Positions 44,601 through 59,600 of a stretch of 64,000 nucleotides of DNA are shown piece after piece (the stretch's first letter is position 1; each line of letters begins with the position of its first letter). The translations under genes and the position numbers were made by a program. The notes below the pieces were generated by a model. That model saw only the letters and a list, made by a program, of their open reading frames with translations, was not told the origin of the DNA and did not search any database. Source of the DNA: Gavia stellata (taxonomy: Eukaryota > Chordata > Aves > Gaviiformes > Gaviidae); assembly GCF_030936135.1 (NCBI RefSeq), contig NC_082604.1:4161001-4225000 (forward strand). Reading direction: 5' to 3'.

Positions 44601-47600
44601 GTGAGGCTTTGTGCAATCTATTTTGTGTTAAAAAGACTGTCATGTTGCCTCAAACATATGAGGGTAAGACAAATGAAAGCTCATTAAGTGCTAAATCCGA
44701 ACTGTGAACATGACTCTCGTCACTGCTTTGACTTAAGAACACTATTCCACTAAAATCAGTTGAGGGCGCAAATATGCAGCGAGATAGTCCACCCAGAGTC
44801 AAACTCACTCCTGAGGAGGGAAGTTCTGTTGCTTTTATGGGACTGCAATTAGCAAGAACCCCTCTGACAACAGAGGTCACATGTTCTCGTCTTACTGAAA
44901 CTGCAAACAGAAGTACAGTTCTACTGTACAGTACTGTACAGTTCTACTGATGTGAAACTGAGGGCTGAACACTTAGGAATAGGGAAGGGAGCAAACAGGC
45001 TATTAAACGGACTTTTGTCTTTTGGTTGTTTTTTTTTTTAAAAAAAAAAAGAACTTTACTCCCAAAGCATTCAGTAATGACTCTTCCTCTGCACAATGCA
45101 TACAGTCTACTTTAAAATTTTATATTGTACCAGCAGTAGAGATCCATTCTTGAGATAGACCTGCCTGAAAAGACAACATGCTTGCACATCTTGTTCAAGT
45201 CTCCAAATTCAAGTGTTTATACATAGTAGACAGAAAATTGCTACTAAATCATGGCAAGAAAAAAAGACCAAAATGCTGCAATGCACCCGACCTGGACTGA
45301 AATTAAGACAGGACTTAGAATTTTTTTTACTTCTTCCCAGCATTCAGAGCTGGAGATGAGCACTAAACTTCACACTACCTTTTCTATCTGCCCTCTGCCA
45401 TTGTCTCCAAGCTGCAGACAGAGTTTGGACAACATCTACTACACTGCCTCTTTTACGTAGTTCCCTGCAAAACATCAGATATCCTGATAACTCTCAAACT
45501 AAAGAAGGGAAAAGGGCTGTTTAGGAATACAGCATTCATCCTTACTACATAATGAATCATAAAAGTATGAATCCAAATGGCAAAAATGAAGAAAAGTAAG
45601 CATATGAAGAAGTGAAGTCTACTTTGTCCAGAAGATTCCTACCTTTGAGGTGTTTTACAATTATTTTTTGTGACTTATCTAGCAAAACTATTCCTTCACT
45701 ATGGATAAAGTAGGGATTATCTTAACCATCCTCACTGACACAAATTGCACCCACTGGAATCTCTCTGGAAATGACAGGCAGACTAGGGAAGACCAGGTAC
45801 AATGAGAATTGGGAAAAAGAACCCAAGAGTTTCCAATAATATTTACTAGAAGACTTCTTCTATGCTATGCAGATAAAAACTACAGGAAATCACATGACAG
45901 GTGAATTATATTTTTTATGTACAGATACATACACATGGATATCCCTCTCCTATGCTTTTGGGAATGAGCTCCTTGCCATTTTAGATTTGGTCTACAAATT
46001 ATGAAATCAAACATACTTTATCTTGCTTGAACTGCTTCAATCCTGGCTGCTTTCCCAAAAACACCCAGGAACCCTCCTAGGTAATACCACAACAGCCCAT
46101 TTTAACATGCTTATGTGTCAAAAGAAAATCAATTACGCCCAACTCCAAAAACTAAGGCACAGAAGTTGCATGCAGGATTGAAGAGAAGAGGTAGTTGAGA
46201 GGAATCCCTGCTGGTCAGGGTAAAAGTATATAACCTTTCCTTCCCTTCTTCACCATCTAGTTAGTGAGAATATAAACTCTAGGAAACTACTAGGCTTTGC
46301 TCAAGACATATGAAAGCCTGAAATTAACTATGAATTGTGCAACACTGTCTGCTAACTGCTGGATTGTTTTATTTTCTTACCATAGTATGCTTTTGTACAA
46401 GTTCCCTTTTTTTACTTCTTACTTCTTAATTAAATGCATTAATCAACCTTTAGGACTCATTTTTATATTTCTGTATATAAAATGAATGATTTCTGAAGAC
46501 CAGGGGAATCACATGCTGAACAGGCTTTGCTGTAATCCTCATGTTATTCTCTTGGCCTTTTGCTATATCTTGATTTCCTGCTCAGCAGCTTACTTGATAA
46601 ATAGCCTGCCCAGGATCACATAATCCCTTTTTCTCACTTGATATTCAGCCTTTTGCCTGAAATCCCTTTCTTCTCCAGAATCCATCCACTAGCTACTAAA
46701 ATCTGAGTTTCTGCTTCCTACATGTTTCACTGGATGAGGAACACCGTTCTTCACTCCATTTCCATCTCCTAACAGGCTATTCCTTAAAGCTTCTTCTGTA
46801 CATTTTCAAGCTTTACCTTTCAGTATACAAGCAACTGACCACTCTCAACATCTCACTACTGTGTCAATAACATACTGATAAAACTTTCAGAGCTCCTGCA
46901 CTATCTTACCTGCCAGCATTCTTCACAAAACCCAGGTCAGCAAGTGCTACATCGCAGAGCTCACAGCGGAAACATTCTGGGTGCCAGTTATTGTTCATTG
47001 CCTTGATAACACGCCCAATGATGAACTCACCTGCAAAAGGAAAGCAACATCTTAAGATGCATACAGAAAACAGCCTTATCAAAAGTCTACTGCCCTTCAT
47101 AATCCTTGTACTTTAATTCCACAAGAACTATTACAGTCTAACTTTGAAAAAACCCAATTAGTCCCAGAACCAGCATACCCCAAATTACTGCTGGTATCAT
47201 GCTTTGTTTCCCTCCAGAGCTCCTGCTCTTTAAAATGACCTCAACAATCCCAACCCAGGCCCAGATGTCACTGCAATGGTGGGAGGTTTGCATAGCCATG
47301 TAGCTGTTAACCCACAGTGCTGACATGCACCACATCTTACCACATTCCCCGCAGCAAGGAGCAAACAGCATCTGAAAGTCATGCTCACAGTACTTCCGAC
47401 CTTCAAACTGCGAACAAAACAAGAGAGAAGGAGCCCTCATGAATAACTGAATTACTCTTATGTTCTGATAGTTCAGCATGATTTTCCACTGAAATGACCA
47501 ATTAGTCAAGGTCAGTCAAGTTTTCCAGTTCTAGCCCCCACTCACCTGTTTTTAAACTCCTAAGGATTTTTCTTGAAGAAATATCCAGGTATGGCTTCAG

Positions 47601-50600
47601 CCTCATGGTGAATTTGCATAACAAACAGTTAAATCATATGCAATGCTGCTACAAGACAGTAAAAATTTTGAAGTATCCAAAGCCCTTTTCCTATAGCTGG
47701 CTTGAATTTCATTTTTGCTTTATTTTTTTTTACTCGTGTAATTCAGAACCATTCCTCCTACATGAGACTAAAACTCATGGCCAAATTAAGAATGCAGCAT
47801 GTTTAAAATAATGTGTTATTTGAAATACATGCTCACGCATATTCTGTAAAAATATTTCAACCTCGTTTTTAAGTGGGTTCACCAATTTCAGTTGCCCATT
47901 TGGAAAAGTTTGGCACAAAATATCTGAAAATAAAGACAAAAATGCACTTGTGCCTAATGAAATATTAAGAAACATTTTCTATTTTCTTTTTGAAATATCT
48001 TTTACCCAAAGAGCAGGCAGTTTTTGTTGTTACTGATGTCTAGAAAGGAGTATGTGAGAGAAAAAAAACAGAAATTAAGTTGGAAGCCACTCCAAAAAAT
48101 AGCAACAAAGATTTAGGGCTAAGAAATTAAACCTGCAAGAAAGATGGAAATTCGTATTTCTGCCAGAATTTTCAGCTAATTCCCAATTTCACCTAAAGAT
48201 ATTTCTCTTGTCTTACACACAGTATGATACCTCACCTCATAAAAAAGTCCATCTGGGAACTGACGAAAACACTGAGCACAGACAAAGCAATTTTCGTGAT
48301 AGAGCTCCCCATTGCTGTTCACAATCCTCTCTGCAGGATCAAATCGAGTCTGGCAGCGTTCACATACTGCATTTGCAAGAGCATCAGACATATTACTGAA
48401 ATAAAGACAAGAGTAAGAATATGAGCAACGTCACAGCCAATCACATGAGTATACTCATATCATCCAAGTTTCCTCAACATCTATGAACAAAACGTTTCCA
48501 CTGCTTTAAACTCCCTTTTACATGAAAAAAAAGACCAGTGAGTCAATTCGGCACTGACATCAGTTATAAATAATGTCCTTGCAACTCACACGTGGCAGAA
48601 TGAGCTCATGTAGCAGACTTACCTATTGTACACTTCTGGCTGCTTCACCAGTCTTTCACCCCATTATGTCATCCTGTTAACAGCTCATACCAAATATTCA
48701 CAATTTTAAATAAACCAGTAGTTTGGAGAGCAGCAAACAATGATCCTGACTTCTTGGGATTTCTGGTCTCAGTATGTGGATGTCCGAGGATTTTCTGATG
48801 TGTAATAAGCACTGATATCCCAACTGCAGTCTCCACTGTAGGAATTAACAGGGCATTTCACCCCCTACCCAGCAGCTTACGTGCACAAGGTTCATTGGAA
48901 AATAATTACATACAAGGCCTCTGTTTTCCTGACATATTAGTTGAAACTGTCAAAAGTTTAAAAAGATATGGGAAGAGAGAAGTCTCTCTGGCTGGCTGCG
49001 CAAATACATCAGCTTCATTTCCTCAGAGAGTGAGGCTAGAAAAACCCCAAAGCCACACTCACAAATCATGCAAAGGACGTTTCCTCTATCTCCCCTAAAA
49101 TGTGGCACAGTTCTAATCTCTTTCACAAAATTTTCTCACTTACCATCATGTTAATCTAAGTTCTCTATATACTAACAGAATGCAGTTTTAAAATCATATA
49201 TCGCATGTCCAAACAAGGAAGAAAAAACTATGAAGAGTCTCAGTTTCTTGTTGCAATGCAATCCTTCTTTTAACCATGAGACTATCCAATAATATAAAAA
49301 GTCAATTTTGTTACACTTTTAGATATAGAAGAACAATTTTATGCCTTCTGGGCACCTTCTGAATTCTATGATTGGAAAGACAGCAATTTTATAGGTGGGA
49401 GACTAAAAAATTTCCATCATGTCAAAAATCTCCAAAATATTTGTGTAAGTTTTCCTGAAGCACATAACGTATACATAAAATGAAAGTTGGCTTGGTTTAA
49501 AAGTTTGGGGGTTTTTTTTCTTTCTTTTTATATTCAAAGCTATTTTGAACTAAATTTCCATCTTTAGTGTTACTCTACAACCCGACGTGCTACTTTCCAC
49601 ACCTCTTCACAGAGAACAGTAATTCAATAAGCATGTTCCGGTAGTAGAAGATTCTCTTTCCTCTGGTCAGACACAGCCCTACAAAAAGATGCCACTGTTT
49701 GTATCCCAGGGCTTTCTGCTCTGAGCACAACTAGAATGAGCAGGCAGCAGTGCAGGCAGCAGCCTCATAGCCCTGAAGCAACATAAACAGCCCTGTGCTT
49801 CAGCTGGCTCAGCTGAGCCAAATGTATGGCATCTGCAGCCTGTACAAATATCCTACACTGTGACCTGGAGTGACCGCTCAGTAAAAATATACTTTCTTTC
49901 TGCAACTGCAATTCCAAGGGTGGCAAAGACCAAGGGAGCTGGTAATAATTTCAAGAATGGAGTACCAATTTAGCAGAAATTTGTTACAACTTGTTTCCTT
50001 ATGGCAGTACAAAGGAGCTTTAAAAAACAGACATGGACCGGAATTATGGACAAGCAGGAAATCCCATAATTTCATAAACTGGAGATCATAGGTTAAAGAA
50101 ACATTTTTATCCTGACAGAGTACCAGGGTACCAAACCACAAAAACACCACTGTGTGCAGTAAAGCCGAGAGACCTAATCAGCTTAGTTTTCAATCGCCAC
50201 TCCTTCCGTTACACCATGCAAATGTGTACCAGGTCTTAAAAAATACAATCTCCCCATCAAGTATTTTCTCCCTCTTGAAAAATTTGATGCCCGAATACCA
50301 AGACTTGAGCTAGCCAATAGCCACGATTAAGAAAGCCTCATGTCAACACCAGTGAAAAAGCACCTCTGGGTTACAGAAGAGAACTGGGCAAAACAGCGTT
50401 CCAGTGAGTCTCAGTTTCCTACACAACAGCAAGTATTACACCTTACACACGAACAACAAAGCATGATCTAAGGTTGTGTTTGTTGGGTTTTTTGCTTTAT
50501 AAACATGAACTCAACATTTTAAAAATCCTTTTTTTTTGTTTTTCTTTCTCCAAATGGACTTTAGCAGCACTCTAGGGAAGGAACAGTACCCATCACTGCC

Positions 50601-53600
50601 ACTACCAACTACCTACTTGCTGGCTGAACTCCATAAGAACAGAGCTGCCACCTAGGCAGTGGCAGTATGCAACAATTACAGCCTGCTACCTGCACAGCCA
50701 CGCTCCTGTATGAAACACAGTGCAAGTTCACGAGTGTGATAGTTCACACCAAACACTACTGAATATACTTATCTGGGAGAGATTCTGACACAAGGCCCAT
50801 GGCTGCTTTGGCGAGAAAGATAATGAAGACGTAGGGACTCACTCATAAGTATAAGGCTTTCAGGAGCCTCCATTCTGAAACCAGCATTTGAGGGCTGTCA
50901 AGACAGAGTAACCCCACAGTAAACCCTAACTTCTAAACAATATAATATCTATTGGGGAAATTGAAATTCCTAGTGAAAGTCAAATGCACTATTGCTCTGT
51001 GTTCTCACCATCTTCCCTTAGCATGAAGTACAACTTTGGATTTAATTTTTAACTCTCAAAAAATTAATTTACCTCATTCACTTGCAAAAGCAAGATAATA
51101 TCAAGAGTCCCAAGCATTTATTTACCGTTCTGCTGATGCATGCTGATGCAGGAGGTCCAACTAGCTATGGAATTTTGCTCAAGGTATTCCAATACTGTTT
51201 TAAGAACAGAATATGATACGCAGCCAAAAATCACTAATGATTTTGCAAAACAGCATAGAACAAGCACTTCAAAGACTTGGAAATGGAAAACATCAACAAA
51301 TTTTCAAAATGTTTGAGCTAGAAGAACTTGGTTGATGCTGACAAGATTTCCTTAAAGGCGTAAGAAAGATGATCATGATACAGCCAGAGCTGTCCAAGAA
51401 ATGCCACAATGCAAATGAGCTCATGATTGTGACTTGTTACTTGTACATGAGAGAAACTATTAGTCCAGGAAAAAAATAAAATAAAAGAACCTGTACACAA
51501 AATAACACAGTTCTCTCCCTCAACTATAACACAGTTGAAATTTGTTGGGGAAAGCCGTACAGGAGACAACTAAATCACACATCGGCTCCTGACCAATATG
51601 TCTCCTGTAATACAAACCAGCAGCTGTGGCTCTTTGATAATCATAGCTTGAGTTTTACCTCTCTGCTCTCTTTTCATTCATGACTTTGCATCCGTTTTTA
51701 CTTAAGACGTTTTATTCTTTTACACTAAAATTTGCAACTTTGGCATTGGCCTAAAGGTATGACTTTGCATTTATTCAAAAGTTTTGCTGTCACATATGCC
51801 ATAGTTTCTTAATCTCTCTCAACTACACAGCCCTGTGTGCCCTCTTCCTTGTGCAAAACCAAGGATTTATTAAACTAGCTCAATGTTAAAATTACCCAAG
51901 GCTGGAAGGGGGAGGAAGGACAGTTCTAATTCAGAGCAACTGTATGATTCAGTTTACTACACTGCTGCAAAAACACTTCTGCCAGCGACACGCGGAGAGG
52001 AAGAGCAACACCACAACAATCCTTTTGATGGCGGTGCCAAGAGTGAGCAAGGAAGTTTGACTTGCTGTGTCCATCGTAAGTTACTTAGATCTGAATCTTT
52101 CCCACAAAGGACAGTCCCCAATATGGAGTGCTTCTTGTATTCTGTTTGCTCACTGATTTTTTTTGCAATTCAGTAAAATACAGAATCTTCCTCTGTTTTA
52201 ACAATAAGCTGGAGACACAAAGACAGGAAAGGCTATTAAAACATGACCAGCTCAACATCCTGAAGTTATCCTGTCCTGTGCAAACCCCAAAAATACCAGT
52301 GCTCAAACAATGCGTTTTCCAATCTTCCATCATTTTCTGCCATATTTTAACAAATTATCTTTGTCAAAGTACCTAATTTACAGGAATTAGTTATTCACCA
52401 TTATAATTAGGTGTGGGTTTCTCATGCTTTGACTTCTCAGAAGTATTTACTGTAAGATACCAGCATTGCTTTCAAATTGGGCAAAAAGAAAAAAAAAGGA
52501 AAATTCCTTCTTTATAAGCAGCAGAAGTTAATTGGGAGACCCATTCTGTGCCATTGGTACAGGTGCTATAGAAATGTTTGAAGGCATTTTACCTTCTTAT
52601 ATCACTAAAGTCAATATGGATCTATCTTCCAAAAACAGTGGTTTCATATATATTTGGGCTAGCAAATGTCATATTCTCATACAGATTCAGGAAATTTGGC
52701 CTGTATTACTGCAGAAAAAAAAAAGGGTTGGACTGAAATACCAACAAAGCTGGCTAAAATGCTACAGCTTCTATACTGTTACCTCCTTATTTAAACATTT
52801 GTCCACAGGGATCTAGCACTGGTGACAGGTTGAGGGGAAAAAAAGCAAATCTAATACTTGCACTGCTAAGAGAGTAGAACAGAAGCTCCAGCCTTTGCAT
52901 TAGTAGAATTCAGTATCTTAAACATGGATGCAAGAGAAAATGAACCAGACAACTAGACAACCAGGAGAACAGATGAACAGTCTCAGACTCTATCAGGTCC
53001 AGTTAAAGAACTGCAGCTGGAAGGAGCACTTCTGTCAGAAAAGCCCAGTCAAAAAAATCAGTTTTCTTTAATTCGTCTTGAAAACTCTTTGGTTTTAGTG
53101 TCAAAGAGAGTTCTCTTAATACAGAGATGACCAAAAACCTTACAGATACTACAAAAAGAAAGAAGACAAAATTTCAAGATCCAAGAGCCCAGGGCATTGT
53201 CCAAACCTCATCAGACAGGCACTGTACCCATGCTAGGGAATCCTAGAAAGGTATTCTCTGCTCTTTCTGGTCTACCAGTAAAAACCAGTGTATACAGAAG
53301 ATACCACAATATAGTAACATTTACATAGCCATTTCTAGTATGTATACACACACAGATGCCTAGCATAGCGAAAAGTCAAAATCCCAGAAAGCTATCACCA
53401 CTTGTGTATATCATAGATGCCAGTAGCTAAGATAAAAATCAGAGCACTCCAGGAGAGGGGCTTCTTCCCATCCCCATAGCACTGTTGAGGATTTGTGGCT
53501 TTAAGTCCTTAATGTTGGCAAAGCCAAAAAACATATTTGCCAGGACAATACCAGACTTTATGATTCATTTCACAGATAATGACTAATATAAAGAAAAAAG

Positions 53601-56600
53601 AAAGAGGAAGGGTATCAGTTCATTAACTCCTGCTGAAAAACAGCTCTCAACTACCCTTACCTTACACTTTTTGTTCTTATTTACTACACAGGGATAGCCA
53701 AAACTAAGAAAAACATACAAATGCAACTTATGGTCACAATATGGAAAAAAATCTTTACGGCTCCTCATCTCTCCTTGGCCTACCAAGAGCAGCGATTTGC
53801 TATTAGTAGAAGCCAGGGTTTTTAAAAAAAAATCCACTCCTTCACACATTTCAGCTGAGAACAGAATAGGATGTCCGTATGGTTGGCCTGCAGGGGAAGC
53901 CACAATCAGCTGGACCTTTGAGACCAGCAGCAGCAATGAAAGTCTGTTAGTATTCACACAGAAAAAAAAATCCTATGCCACAGGTACTTGGTAGTCCCTC
54001 TGAACGAAATGCAATACTTATTTCTAGTAAACCATGACCAATTACTTAAAAAGACACACATTTAGCAGTGTTCACTCAGCCCAGGGAAACATCAACAAAC
54101 ATAAAGAAAGGTACAGGTTTTAAACAGATTACACCTCTTATACAGGAAAAACACCATTTTATTATCAAGCATGTACCACTTCACCCACAATGTCTATTAG
54201 ATAAATAACTTCTCACACATATTTAATCTTTGTCTTCTTCACTCTCATCATCTCAAAGGAGCTAAAATGTGATGTTTGTTTACCAGCACTGATAAGACAG
54301 ATCATTCCCAAATGTATTCATCAATTACCAACCAGCAGCAACACTACTTCTGGATTACTCTCATTTGCCTGAAGGAAGCATCTATCTATCAGGACCTATC
54401 AGTACCTTAAAAACTGTGGATAAAATATAAATAATGCAGGAGACAAAATTCCCAAACAGATTATAATCTTCAGCACTGTCATCTGCTGAGTAAAACCAAA
54501 ATATGTGACTTTATGCTTACTTTGCTTCAAGAACTACGATGTGAAAAATGTATTCAATTTACCTATCTAGACATTTCCCCCCTAAATCGCTCTGCCAGCT
54601 GCAAAAGTTTTTTCTTCCAAACCCACCTGGCTTAATTAAAAATTCTGCCAGCATATCGTTTATATGCAGGCATGGTCTGCCTTCCTCTGTACAGGTGTCG
54701 TCACAGCAATACATACACAGCCTCCCTCCTTCAACACAGTATAGTATCAGCCCCTAAGCATTCTCCCCACCTAGCACCATATCCCTGTAGTCCTAGTTGT
54801 GCTCGGCTTCAGAGGGAGCTCCCCACCCCACTCCACTCTTCCCAGACTTACTAACGTGCCCAAGCTCGACGCAGTACATTTGGAGAACCATTACTGTCAG
54901 CATTGCTATGCCAGTGCTGCCCAGTTCACCTCCTCTAGCAGCCTCACACGGCACGCTTAACAGAATAGGTTTTAAAAGAGAGATCTCACACAGATGAGCA
55001 TTTTCCAAACACCAGCCTCCAGCTCCTGAAATCTAGCTGACATAGAAGGCAAATGAGAACTAGCCTTGTTCTCCTGCAAAACCATTCTAGTGCAGTGCTG
55101 AGTACTATAAACACACTGTTCGGAAAAGGGCATTCTTTCTGCATAGTGGATTAAGTACATCTTCTTAAGAGAGAGTTTTAAACTCTAATTTAAAAAAAAA
55201 AAAACAAAATCAACACTTGAAAAGTCTCTGTCGTGTTTACAAACTCAGAAAAAAAATTATTAGAAATAATAATTGGAAATCATGGGAAAAAATATTGTGT
55301 CTTCACGTTCTTTCTGGAAGGCTCTTACAGGTTACAGTGAAACACAGTTAAACAGCTGAAAGCAAACTACATTTTTATAATGTGAGATGACTATGTCTGG
55401 GTATTTATCTCCTCATCCTTCCTATTTTCAGTTCATACTATGCTGTTTATGTTCCACTGCTGCTTTTTCAATGCTTATTTTCTTTTCTCTCACAGGTCCC
55501 TTCTATGCTTCTCACTCTTCCTGAACAGCATCCTCTCCACTCAACAGCATCACTGTTTCTTTCACTTCCTTCTTACTCCCCTCCTCACTAAATTCTCAAA
55601 CATTCACACCCACAACTTTGTGCAGGAAAAATGGAACATTTACCAACTAACTAATAGCTACAGGCTAAAAGGAAAATAGTGGGAAAAGTAGGGTTCTAGT
55701 GAGGGATCCACAGTTCAAACTGAGAAGCCAAACCAATTGCTCAATTACAGGTAAGCATCAGGTCTATCTCCTGCTAAGAAAAGACTGAAATTCAAAAATT
55801 CTGACTGCTAGGAAAAAAATCTCCTCTCCTGCACGCTCACTGCTCTCCCCAGTGACACAGACTTCAGAGCCCATGTTGCTGCTCCAGCTCACAGTTCTCC
55901 CAAAATGCAAGAAACAAAGTTTTATTTAATTCCTGTTAATTTCTCTCCTGCACAAAAGTACTTCTCAATTTTCATTGAAGTTAAAGCAAAATTTTAATCT
56001 GAAGCACATGAAAAATAATGATCAAATGAAGCAAAGGAATTGTCTGGGCAGATTTAAGAAGCTTTGGTTGATGTGTTCTAAATAATCTCAAGAAGCAGCT
56101 ACACGCGAAGCTTCAGTTTCTGCTGGACTTGAGTTATTTACAAAAACTAAAATCAACTAGCTTGCTATTAACAGAAGAAATGGACTACTGAGCCCTAAAA
56201 ATCAAGGAACAGCAGAATTTTATCAACATTTTGAAAAATTACTGCATTTCACCATTTCTTTATTGCCACAGTGCCTAAATACTTCACCATTAACAACACT
56301 AGCACTAATGTTGGTTCTGAACAGTCTAGTGCAGTGCTTCGAAATGGGAAAGGTTCTCCATCGTTGCTTTCCTGTTATTGTTAAAAACTGAAAGCTTTCT
56401 CATCAGGAAAGTCCTTTCCGTCGTCATCTACTTGGAAATGAAAATAAACAGACTTCATCCCCTCTGGCTGTGTGCAGACAATTCCCGCTTTAAATATAAA
56501 AGCAACCCCCCCCCAAAAAAAAAAAAAAAAAAAAAGAACATCCATCAAATCCTGGAAAATGCTTCAACAATACCATTCCCTTCATCTCAGAGACATACCC

Positions 56601-59600
56601 ACGTATCCCAGCTGCTGTATCTGTCCTGTTGCTCAGGAGTGACCCTGTGCCACTTAGCCGATCCTGCCGGCGTTGATAAAGTTTGGAGGATGCCAGCCCC
56701 CGAAGTCTCAGGCCAGCCATGGCACCCAATGCCACTGTGAAGGGGAATGCAGAGAGACAACTGGAGCGAACGCTAGCAACACTGATATTCAATGAGTCAC
56801 CTTCCTTTTGGGAGTTGCCTTTACATTTTAGAAGAGCTAAAGCAGGATGCATAGGCCCCTGCTCAAGCATTGTTTCTTACAATTCTTCTGCCGTTCTGCT
56901 ACAGTCTTAAAGATCAGACAACTTCTTTCCGGTATTCCACTAGTAATTACCTATTTAAGCCAGCACACTAGGAGTCTACATCAGCAACTTATTCTGTGTT
57001 AGACTTACACAATATACCTGTATAAATTTCACAACTGAGTTTTAAAAAAAAAATTCTGAGTCTTCACATAATTAATCCAATTAATTCAAGAAGACTTTCT
57101 GATCAAAGCAACAGAGAAATACAGAAAAGCAAAATAGATTACTAGACCCCTCGACAATGAACACTTCAGTTTGCTGCAGATCAGTATCTGACCCTGGCAT
57201 CTCTAAGGTGGTTCCCTACAGGCTTCTGCATCATGCAATGTTTTAAGAATACTGCAAACAACAGAACTGTTCCTTCCATTTGGATAAAGCATATTCCAAG
57301 AAACAAAACTGTGAAGACTTTTGCTCTCCGGACACACTCCAGCCTGCAGAAGCGGCATGCAGCAGAGGGTCAGGAAGCAGGGAGAAGGAACATACTTGGC
57401 ATTCCGGCCTCCAGAGCTCTCTGCTGGGAGCTCAACAGAGCCTCCTAACAGGAGCTTGCCCTTTCTGCCGCTCCCGCTCTCCACCCACCCCTGCAACAGA
57501 GAAAGAGGATCACACAGCACAAAAAAGAGTAAAAATTTGAGAATACAGAAGTCAGTTTTTAAGAGAACAAAGGGAAAGGAGTGGAGGATGGGAGCATCTG
57601 AGTCAGTGTCATTTGATCAGTATCACCATGAATAACAGCCCAAGAGTCATTATCAACAAATTATTTTTTAGTAAATTATAAAAAAAGGAGGATTTTTGTA
57701 GCATGAGAGTGAAATATATTCCATGACTACAGCCTGGCAAGCTATAGAGGAAAAAAAAAGCAAAACGAGAGAAGTGATGACTTTATAAGTACCTAATGAG
57801 AATTAGCCAGCAGAGATCCCTTCTGTCCTTTAAAGAAAAACAGAAGGGTTTACTGGGACGCAGCAGAACAGGCACAAATAAAGAACATCATCCTTTCAAA
57901 ACCAGAAATCAGTAACCTCAAAATCTACAATTCACTCCACATTTCATTGGGAGTTTCAGGCTCCTGACCTGTGACAGCAGTCTGACACTATCTTTCAGAT
58001 TGCATGTGTGCTTTATCCATTTCTACTTTATGATGTACATGGAACAGAAGAAGAAAAATGTCCTCCATACTGGATTGTTTTTGCTGACCTTTTAAATTTT
58101 AGAGCAATAAAACACTTTTAAAATGCAATATTAAATCACCTTTCTACTTTTAGCACAAAGCAAAATATTACATCACTGCAACATTTATCTCCCTTAACCT
58201 TAAGCAATCTGGCTAAAAATCTCCTTCTCTCTCAAACACCTAAGCTTTCACCTTTCTTACTCACACGACATGATTTTATTGGTTTTCAAATAACCACTCT
58301 TCCACAGAAAAGTATGACTCTCTTCTTCAAAAGGGAAGATGAGGGGATTGAAGGAAAAAAACATCAAAACAATAACCACCCTGTCTTCCCATCCCTCAAC
58401 ACAAGCTCGCTCACTCATTCGTCGTCTCTTACTGCCTCGCACATAAAGAGTGAAAATGCATGGGTTTTTCTTTCCCTCTTGACAGATTGCTTTTAAGAGA
58501 CAGGGTCGATGCCAAAATCTTACAGCTGGTTACTTTCTGGGCCAAAGTAGAGAAGAAAGCAGATAGACTTCTTTTAGGCATTAACAAGTAGTTCTCCTCA
58601 GAGAAGCACCTCTATGTCCCCAGAACAGACTACTAAGGACCTTCCAACAAGTTAAAATCTATCTAGAGAGCCTCAGAGAGCAGATTTAGATGAAAAGATA
58701 GTAAGATTAAAACCACATTTTTCAACCCAGAAGAGTAGAAATGGCTGCTTATAACTCAGAGAGATGAGACCTCTCTTAGTTTGATGCAGGTACTTTCTAG
58801 TCAGCGCCAAGAACCTTTCTTAATACTATCGACCTTTATACTCCCTCCTTCTCCTTCAAACCATTTTACTTGCAACTGCTTCATAAAATGGAGCACATGC
58901 ACAGCAGCAGCTCTCTACTGAATTAAAAAGCATCTAGTCAAATGCTAGCCTAATCGAAAATAATATACTCTTATTTCTTACCTCAACTGGATTAGGAACA
59001 ATCAATAAGCGTATCTGTAAATGCAGCTGTTCTTCTTTTGTTGACTGCAGGAAGTGCATAGGCGTATCCAGATCCCAATTAGACCAAGTATAGTGATAAC
59101 AAAAATTTCTTACAAAAATAATTATGCCCTGAAACATGCACTTAGGAAACATTTTTCCTTGGGCTTTGTATTAGATTAATTTCTAAAGGCAATATAAAAC
59201 AGCACAGGCATTTTTTACCTTTATGTTTTCTAATCAACACCGAGCAGTGAAGTCTCAAAAGAAATTATCTTCGATTCTGGTTTATTTTCTACTTTGGACA
59301 TTTGACAATGTTTTGTTCACTGGTCATTCACTGATCCTCTTTCTTAGGAGTAAGTAAGTTCATCACAAACAACAAAGAAAACAGGGCAAAACACAGTAGC
59401 AAAAAAACCCCCAAACCAAAACAACTCAACACACCCCCCAAACCCTAATAATCCTCAAAAAGGCAAAAATCAAAATGGAGAGATGGACCAAACACATCAA
59501 ATACAAATTATAGAAGCAGTCTTCACTTACTGGTAAGGAAGTACCATAGTATACTTCTAAAGGCACCAAAAATCACATAAATTATATTTCTCAACACTGC

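Larger units (their letters stand above)
44708..45025 (+). other. GPR17: GPR17 3' UTR (inferred)
   Basis: Non-coding sequence after the stop up to the ATTAAA signal region. It includes a 20-base perfect palindrome at 44923-44942 within a 14-base direct repeat. Confidence 0.45.
36860..46909 (-). other. LIMS2: LIMS2 intron 4, host of GPR17
   Basis: About 10 kb. Besides GPR17 and its candidate leader exon it holds the CR1 at 37279, repeat copy B and T-rich tracts before GPR17. Between 40.3 and 43.4 kb and between 45.1 and 46.9 kb I see nothing I can name. Confidence 0.85.

Noticed and set aside
51883..52176. Open plus-strand frame of 97 codons in LIMS2 intron 1
   Set aside because: No recognisable similarity, no flanking splice or promoter signals, and of a length expected by chance in this much sequence.
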